A stretch of 28,139 bases of DNA from Paulinella micropora (GCA_009731375.1 BJOX01000050.1:1034021-1062159), one strand, 5' to 3'; positions 1 to 10,253 are shown, numbered from the stretch's first letter. Program-made: numbers and translations. The notes: generated by a model from the sequence alone, not told the origin.

Positions 1-283
1 AAAACACGAGTGCCAAAGCTGACTCCTTGACTGTTTTATTTTCCGCTTCCGAGCCCGCGCCATGGAGCAACGGCAGCTACGCCAGGCGTGGCAGCCAGCG
101 GTTCGGAGTGGTGCCAAGGTAGTGAGGCATAGCGATGGCTCGCATCTGGTTATCGAAGCGGAGCTGGCGACGGACAAGGACATACGAGACGTGTCGACGG
201 GGTGTCTGTCGGGGGGCCACGCGCGAGACTCGTCGTTTACGTACGGGGATGCGAGCTTGTCCGTGGAGGCGCATACGCTGATG

Positions 284-415
284 TGCAACTTGTGTGATGG
301 GAACCTGCTGAGATGTCCGGGACACTCGCCCCATCTGGAGTTTTCCGAGCCGTTCTTGCTGCCTCAGTTTGCACGGACGGTGCACCAGGTGCTGACGATG
401 ATTTGCAAGCATTGC
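284..415 (+). other. RPB1 N-terminal zinc-binding region
   Basis: Residues 75-118 of the first reading frame show C75-x2-C78-x6-C85-x2-H88 followed after 26 residues by C115-x2-C118. The CPGH motif and this exact spacing match the two zinc sites of the Pol II clamp (C67, C70, C77, H80, C107, C110 in yeast Rpb1). The remaining two ligands of the second site, normally further downstream, are not evident, which may reflect the frame change near 500 or a real loss. Confidence 0.9.
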
Positions 416-462
416 GGGGCCTTTTTGTGGGAGACGGGTGTCCCACGGGCGGGCGGTAAGAT

Positions 463-1404
463 GTGGGCGGCGCGTGCCCCGGGGCAGGCGCCGGTGTTGA
501 CAGAGGCAGAGGCGGAGAGGTGCGCGAGTCTTGGGGCCTGATCAGTGGTGTGGCGCACCGGCGGCGCCTGTTTCAGGGGGCCCAGCCGCCGGTGGGGGAT
601 GTGCGTGGCGAGCTGAGGAAACAGGCGGCCGAGCTGTTCCAAGAGGCTGACTATTCGCGGAGGTCGGTAGCGCGCCTGGCGCACTGGGACGAGAGTTTGC
701 GCCAGAATTTGTTGGGGGAAGAGGCGGTGGTGGAGTTGTCGGCCAGCCCCGCGTCGCCCAGCCTGTGGCAGGCGGGCTCGCAGCGGGCGTATGAGGGCTG
801 GCGCCGGGCCAGCGAGTTGGTGTCGAAGCGGGTAGCGTCCGAGAAAAGAGAAGCGGGGCGTCTGGCGGCGTGGGCCCTGGAATGTTTGCTGGTGCGGAGC
901 GAGCAGGTGCTGGAGGTGTTGCAGCTGAGGTTGGCGGGTCATAACTTGACGGCGACGGTGCACCTGTGGGTGCGGGAGCAGGACCTGCATGAGAGCCTGT
1001 TGCAGCGGCTGGAGCGCCTGGCGTTTCTGTGGATGAACCGGCGGGTAAACGGCCCCCCCCGACGTTTCGTGCGCGACCTGCCGCCGGCGGAGCAGGCTCA
1101 GCTAGAGCAGGCGTCGGCCCTGAAGGAGGCGCGGCTGGCGTGCGGGCGGAGGTTGGCGTTGTTGGGTGAGCTGGTGGCCAGGCTGCGCGCGCGCGACAAG
1201 GAGCGTTCGGCAGAGGGTGAGGTGGAAGAGGCGCTGGAGGAACCGCTGGAGGAACCGCTGTCGGTGCGTAGGTTGCGAAAGGACCCCCGGAACCGGTTGT
1301 TGCCCCCGGAAGAGCTGCGGGCTCTCATTATCAAGTGTGTGTTGTCGGCGACGGTAGGACAGAAGAGGAGTTCTTTGGAGTGCGCGGCGAAGCACGGTGG
1401 TTGA
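463..1404 (+). pseudogene. Clamp/linker segment of the RPB1-like gene
   Basis: This open frame has no ATG at its left edge (it opens at a GTG) and overlaps the end of the zinc-finger frame, so it is best read as its continuation after a frame change. It is helical and charged, with many Leu, Arg and Glu residues and a duplicated EEPLEEPL stretch at 1235-1260. I see no clear motif of the family. It ends in TGA at 1402-1404, and the same frame reopens at once, with QPS four codons later. The assignment rests on its position between recognised RPB1 regions. It could instead be a separate small gene. Confidence 0.5.
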
Positions 1405-1410
1405 GGAGGT

Positions 1411-1530
1411 ATGCAGCCTTCCGTGCGCGAGCAGCAGGGGCTGTCGTTCCCGTGTAGTTTCAGCACGCTGGCGCTGGAGCAGACGAGCGACGGGCAGTAC
1501 GGGCTGGGTTGGTTTGGCGACCTGAGCGCC
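1411..1530 (+). other. Degenerate catalytic-loop region of the RPB1-like gene
   Basis: After ATG 1411 the protein reads QPS (1414-1422), then P-C-S...L-A-L...T-S and then GLGWFGDL (1501-1524). This can be aligned with the family block RQPSLH...[22 protein letters not shown]. In that alignment only the last G-D of the catalytic motif is kept, and two of the three metal-binding aspartates are missing. A Ser run (TCG)n follows at 1540-1566. The alignment was made by eye and needs a profile comparison; a local frame error could hide part of the motif. Confidence 0.5.
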
Positions 1531-1537
1531 CCGAGGG

Positions 1538-1572
<35 letters not shown>

Positions 1573-1824
1573 GTGCCGGTGCCGGGCACCACCGTTAGCC
1601 TAGCCGAGCTGGAGCACCTGCCCCAGCCGGAACGTTGGGTGGGGAGGCGCTGTCCTTTACTCGAAAGCGAGCCGGCGGGCGCCGCGCCAGCCACCCCCCC
1701 TCCCACCGCGCTACTGGCGGGGACGACGGCCGCCGGGCTGGCCTCTTTTTCTTGGCTGCCGCGGCAGAGGACCCTGCGGCGGCGGATGCTGGCGGCGGAG
1801 GCACGGGGAGATGTTTTTCGTGCC

Positions 1825-2340
1825 GAGTGTGAAAGGTACCTGCGGGCCCTGCAGGCCCTAGCCAGGTCTGTCCAGGAGCGGCGCTACGCCCGCGGGCTGG
1901 CGCTGGGCAACGAGCGCCAGCGCGGGCTCCGTAGCAGCGTAGCCTCTGGCGCCAAGGGCTCCGTCGATGACCTGCGCCAGCTCGAGACCCAGGCGGGGCT
2001 GCACCTGTACGAGCAGGCGCTGATCGTGCCTAGCCTGCAGGCTGCTTCTCGCGGCCGCAGGATCCGACCGACAGCGGCTGCGTGCAGGGCTCGTTCTTGG
2101 GCGGCCTGTCAGTGCGAGATTTTACGTGGCATATGGTCTCTGCGCGTGAGGTGGTAGGCCGCAGCGTGCGCACCGTAGCTACCACCGGCTACTTCCAGCA
2201 CACGCTCAGCTTTGCGCTGCAAGGGCTACGCTTCTGCCCCCGGGCCTAGTAGTGCGGGGCCAGGACACAATCGTCGACTTCGCAGGGAGGCTGCTGGACG
2301 GGGCCACCAAGCGGCCCGTCCAGTCAGAACTCTGCGCTCT
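1825..2340 (+). other. RPB1 funnel and bridge-helix region
   Basis: A helical segment is followed by SGAKGSVDDLRQLE, equivalent to the funnel motif AGSKGS...I-x-Q. Then, in another frame from about 2070, SGCVQGSFLGGLS and REVVGRSVRTVATTGYFQ match the 'GFV-nSfl-GL' block and the bridge helix. The frame changes again in the C run at 2237-2241 and continues as VVRGQDTIVDFAGRLLDG, matching the conserved YDGTVR...G...QF-x-YGEDG strand. Matching family blocks running across both shifts show that this was one continuous gene. Confidence 0.82.
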
Positions 2341-2947
2341 GTGGCTAGACCCGCAACAACCCCCCTGCGCCCGGCACCCGTACCTCCACCTCTGCCTTGC
2401 GAGCAAGCTCGAGCCCCAGCCCCAGCCCCAGCCCCAGCCCTGCTCGCCGTGCCGGGGCCTGCTCGAGCGCACCTTTGCGCTCTTTGCGCCCGGCAGCGAC
2501 GACGCAGGCGACGAGGGGGCGGCCGCCCGGGAAGAACGTCTCCGTCTGTGCAGGGCGGGAGTGTTGTTTGAGCAGCTAGCCTGGGAAGAGTCCAAGGGAC
2601 GCGCAAGGCATACCTGGCAACCCCGTGCCCCCTTCACCCTGCCTTTGCTGGCCGAGCGAATCCGGCGAGCGCACCGGCAGCTGCCCCGCGCACACGACGA
2701 CGACGACGACGACGGGCGCGCAAGGTTCTGCGTCGAACGGGCGTTGCACTACATCTACCAAACACCCGGCCCGAGCTGCTGGTCCACCGCGCAGGCCTAC
2801 GTCGCCTCTGAACTCACCGCCTGGCGCGTGCGCCACGTCTACAAACTGTCGCTCACGCTCCTGGAGATCTTGCTCAAACAAATACTCCACTGTTTCCAGA
2901 CCAACAGGCTGCACTTTGGCTATTCCGTGCGGGGCGTAGCGGCTTCC

Positions 2948-3058
2948 TCCTACGGCCACCTGGGCACTCAACTTACGCTCAACACAAGACACACGGCCGC
3001 CAACACCATACGTGCCACGGAAGGGCACCCGCGCGTGCTGGCCCTCACTAAACTGCAG
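2948..3058 (+). other. RPB1 trigger loop
   Basis: The stretch reads GTQLTLNTRHTA then EGHPRVLAL, closely matching the trigger loop consensus QMTLNTFHxAG...GVPRLKEI. The catalytic His and the LTLNT core are kept, and the usual Phe before His is Arg. Retention here contrasts with the degenerate catalytic aspartate loop upstream. Confidence 0.85.
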
Positions 3059-3364
3059 TGCAAGGCCCAGGACCTGCTGATAACGGGGCTGGTGCGGACG
3101 CCGGAGGAGGTTGCGCAGTGGCGGTCCCTGGACGTACACGCACGCGCAGACCTGCGTGTTCTCGACCGGACGAGCCCTCCGCCAGACTTTGTCCGGCTCT
3201 TTGCGCAAGGCAGCGCCATCGACCTCTGCTTGGACCTGCGAGGCTTCTCCGACTACCACGCCTTCTTGGCCGCCACCGGCAGGTTGTACCCGGACCTAGC
3301 TCTGTTTGCGCAGGACACAGACCTAGACCTGTGCGGGCTCGGCTTCGCCCCGCGTGAACCGCCG

Positions 3365-3640
3365 GTCAAACACAAACAACAAAAGCGCAAGCGCAAGGAC
3401 AAGAACAAACACCAGGACTCCAAGCCTCGCAAGGACAAGCGCAGACGCCGGGACAAGGAGGAACGCCTGTCCAACAAGGACAAGAAGGGCCCGGAAAAGA
3501 AAAAGAAAAAGAAAAAGCACCGGGAGCAGCGCCGGGCTAGCTGTGGCAAGGGGCACAAGCGCCAGAGGTGCACCTCGGGGCAGTCCGGGGGGGACGAGAG
3601 CGACGCTCCGCGCAAAAGACAAAAGCAAAAAGAAACGCCC
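3365..3640 (+). other. Lysine/arginine-rich insertion in the RPB1-like gene
   Basis: About 90 codons are dominated by Lys, Arg, Gln and Asp, including an uninterrupted run of seven lysines. The insertion lies between the trigger loop and the C-terminal signature, where the jaw domain of RPB1 sits. Its composition suggests a disordered nuclear-localisation or nucleic-acid-binding tail; this is inference only. Confidence 0.7.
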
Positions 3641-4212
3641 TGGTCGCGTCCGGCCGGGGCATTACCCCCGGGGGACACGGCTGCGCCTGACCCCCGGCGC
3701 TTGGTTTCGCGCGACGGCGCTGTGCTCGTGCTGGACCCAGGCCTGCTGCGCCATGGGCTGGGAGGGGGGCGCCGAGGGGGTTGCACAGAGGCTACGCCAG
3801 AGCCTGCCCGTGTTTGCAGTGTGCTCGGGCTGGAGCTCGCCCGCCGGCGGTTTGGCGTGGTTTTTTTTCAGGACTTGCAGCACACTACCGCCGCCGCCGC
3901 CACCACCACCACCACCACCCCAAGCAGAGAGCCACGTAACGGCTCCTGCCCGAGCCCCCCCCCCCCCGCCAACCAGAGAATGCAAAGTCAACACCTACCA
4001 GTACAATCACACGGACCTGTATTGTCAGAGCGTCCTCAGGGGGGCGCTGGCTACCGTGTGCCACGAAACCAACGTTAGCGGCGTGGAGTTCGACCCGATG
4101 TCTGCTAGGCTATCCTTGCGCCTCAAACCAGGCCAGTGCTCGCTGGCGCAGGTTAGGCGTTTGCTGGCTCGGCCAGAGTGGGTCCCCGAATCTATTGAGA
4201 TCTTGGACCCCT

Positions 4213-4559
4213 CGCTGGCCTGCCAAGTGCTGGGAATAGAAGCTTGCGCGGCAGCGCTGCGTTACGAGCTGTCCAAAGCGCTGGCCGGCCTGGGGGAACT
4301 CGATTATTTACACACCGAACTGTTGGCCCGTACCATGACAGTGCGGGGGCTGCCCTTGCCCATCAACCGCGGCGGTTATGCGCTCCTGGAAAAAGACCCC
4401 TTTGAGCGCGCCCTCTTCGAAAGAAACGGGCAAGTGTGGATTCACGATACCATCGGCGCCACCTCGCAGCCTTCTTCCATGTACTGGAGCTTTCTAAGCG
4501 GGCAGGTGCCTCGGGTAGGTGATTCATACTATCAGGTGCAAAAGGGGAAAAGGGGATAA
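4213..4559 (+). other. RPB1 C-terminal signature and end of gene
   Basis: The frame reads VLGIEACAAALRYEL, LLARTMTVRG, GGYALLEKDPFERALFE and then QVPRVGDSYYQV before a TAA at 4557-4559. These correspond to the RPB1 blocks LGIEA, RHL-LL-D-MT-x-G, R-x-G...FEE and GQ-P-x-GTG. No YSPTSPS-like repeats follow, as in viral and archaeal-type polymerases. Confidence 0.85.
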
Positions 4560-4641
4560 GCCAAAGAAAGAAAGTGAGGATAGGTGAGCTTTCCTTCCCC
4601 CTCCCTCTCCCCTTCTATGGCACCTTCCCCTGCACACCCCC

Positions 4642-4713
4642 NNNNNNNNNNNNNNNNNNNNNNNNNNNNNNNNNNNNNNNNNNNNNNNNNNNNNNNNNNN
4701 NNNNNNNNNNNNN

Positions 4714-4744
<31 letters not shown>
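4642..4744. repeat. Assembly gap followed by a 31-nt poly-C run
   Basis: A 72-base gap (4642-4713) is bounded on the right by 31 consecutive C (4714-4744) inside a pyrimidine-rich spacer. The run is a plausible cause of the assembly break. Confidence 0.95.
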
Positions 4745-4747
<3 letters not shown>

Positions 4748-4838
4748 CTCTCCCCCCCTCGTCTTTCTCTCCTTGTCCTTTAGCTACTCCCGCAGGTTCT
4801 CAGGTAGATTTTTTGGGTAGATTTTTTGTTCTCGTTAA

Positions 4839-5677
4839 ATGAACAAGCAACAGACTAGTGCCGGGGCTTCTTCGTATCCTCCGGAGGTTAAGCAGGTGTT
4901 GGATTGTTACAGGCTCCTGCGCCCTCGCCCATGTTTGTACATTCAAGGATGCTTTTTAGGCCTGGCCCAGTACGCAGACAAAACGCCGGAGGAGTCTGCT
5001 CGATTGCAACAGAGCCTGAGCGCGCGGCTCATTGAGAACCCTCTCCCGGTTCTGCCCGTGATATCGGCCAAGACTGAATCGCGCAATCTGCGGGTGGCGA
5101 GGCTGCACGATTTCTCGTGTTCGCAAGGCAGGCATTGTTTGGGGCTCTCCGACCAGGTCCCTCCGTTTCCGTCCGAAGAAGCGCCGCGCGGCCCGTTGCT
5201 CATGCGCTTTAACGACGCGGAGCTCTGGCTTTACGATCGCTACGAGGTCTTTTGTCACCGCCAAGAGTCGTCCTCCAAACCCAAAGGCGACCTGATCAAA
5301 AACTTTGTGACCGAGCTAACGCAAAGCCTGCACAAGCTCAACTGCGATTTCACAGCCGAAGTGCTGCACAGCTGCTGTCAACTCTTGCTCGGTAGCATAC
5401 GCTCCCGTCTTTGCGTGCTGTGTTACCGCCAGGCCTCGTGCGCTTGGATCGAGATGTTTCTCTGGACAAAGAGGTTTTTCTACAACAGCACCTGGCTGAC
5501 GCCAGAGCCTACCTGCCACGGAACATTAGACAGATCCCGCCACAGCCGTGGACTGGGTTTGTGGGGGCGCTGGTGGAGCCTTGCCTTGGCACTGAAGCTC
5601 TGAGCTGGAGACTGGAAGTACAAGACGGCATCACCTACACTTTCTTAGACCAGAGGAAGCTTTTGCGTCGAGGCTAA
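4839..5677 (+). pseudogene. Unrecognised gene with a frame change
   Basis: ATG 4839 opens about 190-200 codons of well-mixed protein with several Cys and no membrane segment. Near 5410-5450 the opening frame turns into Trp-rich sequence of shadow type, while the frame ending at TAA 5675-5677 reads on with RDVSLDKEVFLQQHLADARA and a charged C-terminus ending RKLLRRG. I therefore read one protein of about 280 residues with one frame change. I recognise no family. It follows the RPB1-like gene in the same direction after a pyrimidine-rich spacer. A polymerase-associated or virion role cannot be inferred from the sequence alone. Confidence 0.55.
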
Positions 5678-5715
5678 ACCTGTGACACAGCAAGAGGGGG
5701 GGGGAGGAAAAGAGA

Positions 5716-6522
5716 NNNNNNNNNNNNNNNNNNNNNNNNNNNNNNNNNNNNNNNNNNNNNNNNNNNNNNNNNNNNNNNNNNNNNNNNNNNNNNNNNNNNN
5801 NNNNNNNNNNNNNNNNNNNNNNNNNNNNNNNNNNNNNNNNNNNNNNNNNNNNNNNNNNNNNNNNNNNNNNNNNNNNNNNNNNNNNNNNNNNNNNNNNNNN
5901 NNNNNNNNNNNNNNNNNNNNNNNNNNNNNNNNNNNNNNNNNNNNNNNNNNNNNNNNNNNNNNNNNNNNNNNNNNNNNNNNNNNNNNNNNNNNNNNNNNNN
6001 NNNNNNNNNNNNNNNNNNNNNNNNNNNNNNNNNNNNNNNNNNNNNNNNNNNNNNNNNNNNNNNNNNNNNNNNNNNNNNNNNNNNNNNNNNNNNNNNNNNN
6101 NNNNNNNNNNNNNNNNNNNNNNNNNNNNNNNNNNNNNNNNNNNNNNNNNNNNNNNNNNNNNNNNNNNNNNNNNNNNNNNNNNNNNNNNNNNNNNNNNNNN
6201 NNNNNNNNNNNNNNNNNNNNNNNNNNNNNNNNNNNNNNNNNNNNNNNNNNNNNNNNNNNNNNNNNNNNNNNNNNNNNNNNNNNNNNNNNNNNNNNNNNNN
6301 NNNNNNNNNNNNNNNNNNNNNNNNNNNNNNNNNNNNNNNNNNNNNNNNNNNNNNNNNNNNNNNNNNNNNNNNNNNNNNNNNNNNNNNNNNNNNNNNNNNN
6401 NNNNNNNNNNNNNNNNNNNNNNNNNNNNNNNNNNNNNNNNNNNNNNNNNNNNNNNNNNNNNNNNNNNNNNNNNNNNNNNNNNNNNNNNNNNNNNNNNNNN
6501 NNNNNNNNNNNNNNNNNNNNNN
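5716..6522. other. Assembly gap (807 bases)
   Basis: Unknown sequence lies between a purine-rich left edge (GA/G runs) and a G8 run on the right. Open frames crossing it are meaningless. Confidence 0.99.
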
Positions 6523-6604
6523 GGGGGGGGATGGAGGGGAAGGCGCGAGCAACACACTAGTTGGGTCAGGATTTCTTCTTTCTTGTTGTTTATGTATTAT
6601 TCTC

Positions 6605-7156
6605 ATGCTGGGTAAGACACGGGATCGCTACAAACGTGCGGAAATTACTAGAGCCCTGGCACAAGCCACCTTGCGACCGGTTGAGCTGAGCTCACTGGCA
6701 GACCTGCCGCAGGCAGCCGCGTTTGTGCTAGAAGGGGTGCAGAGCGCCCTACTGCCCCAGGCCCTGATGCAGTCCCTAGGCTTTTGTCCATCGCTCAGGA
6801 TCTCGCACGTGCAGGTGCTTTCCAAGCCCCTAAATCAGCTGGGTAACTTAGAAATGCAACAGCGGCTAGCCCAGGTATCGCTGTCGTGGCCGCGCACCAA
6901 GCTAGACAAGCTAGAAACGATCCCGCTGAACGAGGCTTTCCCTAGCATGCTAGGAGCAGACAACTCGGTCCGGTTTGAATTACAGTACCAGAACAGCCAA
7001 GCCACGCGCTCGCCCGCGCTGGACCTACCTAAGCTGCGCGAGTTTCTCAGGAGCCAACAGAGCAACGTGCAGGCTGGCCAGGGCCGCTATCTGCTATGGT
7101 CTGCATGCTCATCTACGCACCTTAATAATAGTTCAAACATTGTTTTTTTGCATTAA
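6605..7156 (+). CDS. Unrecognised 183-residue protein
   Basis: An uninterrupted frame runs from ATG 6605 to TAA 7154-7156. The product is soluble-looking, Leu/Gln/Ser-rich, with no signal peptide or membrane segment. The last 20 or so residues (Ser/Asn-rich, then IVFLH) are less protein-like, so the true end may have shifted. It sits 37 bp from the end of the convergent gene 8063-7194. I recognise no domain; it is one of the few intact genes in the virus-like block. Confidence 0.6.
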   Translation: MLGKTRDRYKRAEITRALAQATLRPVELSSLADLPQAAAFVLEGVQSALLPQALMQSLGFCPSLRISHVQVLSKPLNQLGNLEMQQRLAQVSLSWPRTKLDKLETIPLNEAFPSMLGADNSVRFELQYQNSQATRSPALDLPKLREFLRSQQSNVQAGQGRYLLWSACSSTHLNNSSNIVFLH

Positions 7157-7203
7157 AATACAATATTACAGCTTTAAACAGTGTTCTACGTCATTATTTT
7201 AAT
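7152..7203. terminator. Candidate polyadenylation signals of a convergent gene pair
   Basis: ATTAAA on the plus strand at 7152-7157 overlaps the stop codon of the 6605 gene, and the reverse complement of ATTAAA at 7198-7203 overlaps the last codons of the minus-strand gene. The short AT-rich strip contrasts with the GC-rich genes. The hexamer is a known variant poly(A) signal, but it is short and common in AT-rich DNA. Confidence 0.35.
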
Positions 7204-8063
7204 ATTTGAAACTTTGCATGCAAAAAAAGTTTCCCTACGACCGGACCCGGGGCGGCCCCTACTCCATAAGTCTCCGTCTTGATGCCCTGCATTGTCAAGT
7301 CAGCGGCTGTGCGCAATAAATCCTTGCTCGGGGCCAGGCCTGCTAGAACCACCTCGCCAATGCCAAGTTGCTCGAAAACGTCGAGCAGGCTTTCGTCACC
7401 GTTCTTAATCAAGTTGTAACCAGTGTTGTCAACCACCGCTGAACTATGCGGGAAATATTGCTGCTGGCACGTCAACCAGACCGCTGATGCGCAGGTGTTA
7501 CCCTTTTGTGGCACACAAACCCGCAATTTCTGCTTTGCGCCCTTGGCATCTCCTGACTTGTACCAAAGGCGGTAATCTTCAAACTTTACAGCCGAGCGTT
7601 CCCGGGGCTGAACATACGGCTTCAGTTGCCCGATGATTTCAGTGTCCTCGTCATTCATATCCAGGGGTCGCTTAGTTTGGTGCACTGTCATTTTGATGGG
7701 GTCGCTGGTGCGGGCCGGTGTGAACGTGTATTCGATGACGCCCTGAACGCCGGCAGTGCCTGGAAAAAGGATAGTGCCTTCATCAACCTGCACAACTTCT
7801 TGCGGAAGTCTCTCGAAGTCGGGAAAAGTAATGTGGCCTGGGCAATTGATTTTTTGTACGAACACGATTAACGCGGGTCTCAAGGGCCCGTCCAGTAGCT
7901 TTAGTATGTCTGATAACGCCGCTTGAACACCGGCTTGGCTCTGGAAAGCACAAGTTTTTTCATCAAGGCACGACTTTTGTACGCCTTGGATTACGTAAGC
8001 TAAGCCGCCCACGAGTTTGGGGGCAGCCAAGCATGAATTGCCAGGGATTTTGATAGTGCTCAT
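7194..8063 (-). CDS. Unrecognised 289-residue protein
   Basis: The first ATG (8063, MSTIKIPGNS) starts an intact frame ending at TAA 7196-7194. The open frame extends 18 codons further upstream without an ATG. The protein is of even composition, predicted soluble, with several Cys (including a CVPQKGNTC stretch) and hydrophobic beta-like segments. GC content is lower than in the flanking genes. It is convergent with the 6605 gene. I recognise no family; an abundant structural or DNA-binding viral protein is possible, but nothing in the sequence proves it. The absence of any frame break makes it a good candidate for a functional gene. Confidence 0.75.
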   Translation of the reverse strand: MSTIKIPGNSCLAAPKLVGGLAYVIQGVQKSCLDEKTCAFQSQAGVQAALSDILKLLDGPLRPALIVFVQKINCPGHITFPDFERLPQEVVQVDEGTILFPGTAGVQGVIEYTFTPARTSDPIKMTVHQTKRPLDMNDEDTEIIGQLKPYVQPRERSAVKFEDYRLWYKSGDAKGAKQKLRVCVPQKGNTCASAVWLTCQQQYFPHSSAVVDNTGYNLIKNGDESLLDVFEQLGIGEVVLAGLAPSKDLLRTAADLTMQGIKTETYGVGAAPGPVVGKLFLHAKFQILK

Positions 8064-8117
8064 TGTCCACCTGTTCTCCTTTCCGTCTTTGATAACACTT
8101 AGTTTGCAAAATCGCAA

Positions 8118-8962
8118 GCTCTAAAAAAAAAAACAAAAAAAAGGAAACAAAAACACACACTCTTGTGTTTTTCTCTCTCCCCCTCCCTCGTCACTCTCCC
8201 CGCCCTCCCTTTCCTCCCGTTTAGCTGGCTTCTTTCCCTCTCTTATGGTTCTATCCCTTTTTTTTTTCGGTTGTCCTTTTTGTATCTACTTACTCNNNNN
8301 NNNNNTTCTCGGTAGCGCCCTCCCCCCACCCCTCCCCCCGCCCTACCCTCCTCCCTCCGCACACACCCGTCCTCGAGAGGATAGAGCGTGGGTACTACAA
8401 GCAGTAACAACCACCAGGCGGGGAAGGGAGTGGGGAAAAGGGGCGGGGCTTTGGGCAAAAACAAAAGTTGAGGTTCTCAACAGATCACATTACAAAAAAA
8501 AACCCGAATGGCAAGAAAGAAGGGAGGGGAGCGGGAGTGCAAACACAGCCTGCCCTCCCTCCCTACTCCCCCTCCCCAAAAAAAACGTGCGAGAGACACA
8601 GAGAGAAAGGAATAAGAAGGGAGGGCAGGACTAAAAAGATATGAACGAAGTAGGAGTGTGGCAGGGAGACACAGTTTAGAAAAGTTACCCTCTTCTCACT
8701 CCTCACCCCCCTCCCCCTCTCCCCAAAAAAATGCTAATTAGGGTCTTTGCTTTCCTGTCTCATGTTTCTTGTTTTTCTTGCTACCTAAAGCAAAAGCATT
8801 CTTTGTGTTTCAATACTTCTGCCTCAGCCATTGCCCACCAAAAAAAAATGTAACATTAATAAACTTTCTTCTGTCGCGTTTTGTTTCGTCCCCAAGACGC
8901 TTGATTCCACAGCCCTCCCTCCCTCCCCCCTTTTTTTGGGCTGTAACAAGAGAATCTTATAA
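8118..8962. other. Low-complexity spacer without a convincing gene
   Basis: The stretch alternates pyrimidine-rich and purine-rich tracts with A8-T10 runs and a 10-base gap at 8296-8305. Open frames here are short and compositionally biased. I see no domain, RNA gene or clear promoter. Confidence 0.7.
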
Positions 8963-9678
8963 TTAATACACGCAAAGAGAACGACGAAAAGCAGATAGAG
9001 GAGGGTGCGGGAGGTGTGTGGCAACTGTTGTGCCGAAGCGTTTAAAATAGCTGTGCACAAAACTCATCGCCCTCCACGTCTGCCCCCCTTTTTTTCCTCC
9101 GCTAGAAAAACTGTTTCTAGTTTTCAGCTCAAGAGCAAAGAAACACCCAAAAAAAATTCTTTTCAAGGGTTGTAGTGTCAGGGAACGGGGCCCCGCCGCC
9201 GTGAACAGCATGACCACCTGTGTTCTCTCGGACGATATCACCGGCTTCGTCGGGCGTTGGCAATTCGTGTGCCGGTTGCGCGCGTATAGGTCCGGCTGCG
9301 CAAACAGCGGCCACTGCAGTGACGCGAAGCCCAGCGCGGCCGCCTCGCTCAGCGCCCAGCCCACCGCGGCTGCGGGGGGGTGCCCGCGCGCCCAGGGCAG
9401 CCAGAAAAAGATTGTCCACAACATCAAGCACAGCAGCGCCAGGCATGCCACCGTCCGCGGCCGGTCGGTGTTGAGCACCGCAGTGCTGCTGTAGCCCACG
9501 ATCACCGCGGGCGGTGGGTCGGACTCCTCGGCGGGTTTCCACGCAGCGGGACGTGGCGCGAGGCGCCGGAGGCGCAGCCACTGCTACAGCACAGGGCCGC
9601 CAGCACGAGCGCGTTGCCCCAGTGGAAAGCGAGCCAGCCAATCCTGCTCGCGTTCAGGCGCGCCCGTCCGGGCAACAT
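8963..9678 (-). pseudogene. Multi-spanning membrane protein A, frame-disrupted paralogue of B
   Basis: ATG 9678 starts a frame with RIGWLAFHWGNALVLAALCC, a likely first membrane helix. After a frame change near 9550 it continues with a helix ending in LWTIFFWLPW, then AVGWALSEAAALGFA and DLYARN. The order and motifs match gene B (11061-10254): I-A/G-W at the start, FFWLPW, a W-A...E helix, then D-x-Y-x-x-N. The second half seen in B is missing; downstream sequence is Ser/Arg-rich and hydrophilic, and the stop at 8963 may not be native. It is probably a membrane protein of unknown role, and looks like a degraded tandem duplicate. Confidence 0.6.
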
Positions 9679-9701
9679 CTTTGCCAACAGACAGAAAAAA
9701 A

Positions 9702-10253
9702 ACAAATAAAGCCTCGTTGCACGCCTTTCTGCCGCCGCCAAAAATGGTTAAGCTTTGCCCCCCGCCCTATTTACGGACAAAGCACGAAGCACTACACACA
9801 CAATATAGAGAGGGGAACGGAGCGTGGGTGGGAGGGACAGACTGGCGCCTCTGGTGTGCCTGTTCCCCCCCCCCCCTCCCTCCATTTTGCCCTGAGCGCA
9901 GAGCAAGTGGACCGGGCGGGACGGAGTGGGGAGGGGGGGGGGGAGAGTGTTGTGGAGGATTTAAAAAAAAAAGCCCTGCAAGTGGTAAAAATAATATATA
10001 AAAAATCCTCCCTGGCCAAGCCCCCAAACCACCCCCCGCACAGAAGCTCGAGCCCCCCTCCCTCTCTCGCTCCCCCTCTCGCTCAGGTATGCTGTTTGCA
10101 CACTGCCACCTCTTCTATTCCCCCCCCCCCNNNNNNNNNNCCGCATTTTCTCTCTCTCTCTCTCTATCTCTTATGGCCGGGAACTTTTTTTAGTATGTGT
10201 GGGCCGCACGGAAGTTTCTTTTAATTCTAAACGTCGTTCCTTTGTTTTTGTTT
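9702..10253. other. Low-complexity spacer
   Basis: This contains C10-12 and G-rich runs, an A10 run, a (CT)n tract near 10147-10165 and a 10-base gap (10131-10140). AATAAA occurs on the plus strand at 9704-9709. No supportable gene is seen. Confidence 0.7.

Larger units (their letters stand above)
62..4559 (+). pseudogene. RNA polymerase largest subunit (RPB1/beta-prime-like), frame-disrupted
   Basis: This is a divergent largest subunit of a multisubunit DNA-dependent RNA polymerase. Landmarks occur in family order: N-terminal zinc ligands, a helical clamp-like stretch, a QPS...P-x-S...L-x-L segment before the active-site loop, funnel with SGAKGS, bridge helix ending in TTGYFQ, trigger loop TQLTLNTRH, and the C-terminal VLGIEA, MTVRG and FERALFE signatures. 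The ATG at 62 is the first in frame. The frame changes near 463-541, near 2065, in a C run at 2237-2241 and in the C-rich tract near 3955-3968, and an in-frame TGA lies at 1402-1404. The total, about 1500 codons, fits RPB1 without the heptad CTD. A host Pol II gene is unlikely because of the divergence and missing CTD. A nucleocytovirus, mirusvirus or cytoplasmic-plasmid polymerase are alternatives. The family call is firm; the functional state is uncertain. Confidence 0.85.

Noticed and set aside
1403-1412. GAGGAGGT before ATG 1411 as a Shine-Dalgarno site
   Set aside because: The context is eukaryotic or viral, and the neighbouring frames belong to one RPB1-like protein. The match is best explained by chance in G-rich DNA.
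62-4559. Host RNA polymerase II gene with introns
   Set aside because: The breaks change frame without convincing GT...AG introns, since recognised family blocks abut across them. There is no CTD, and divergence is too great.
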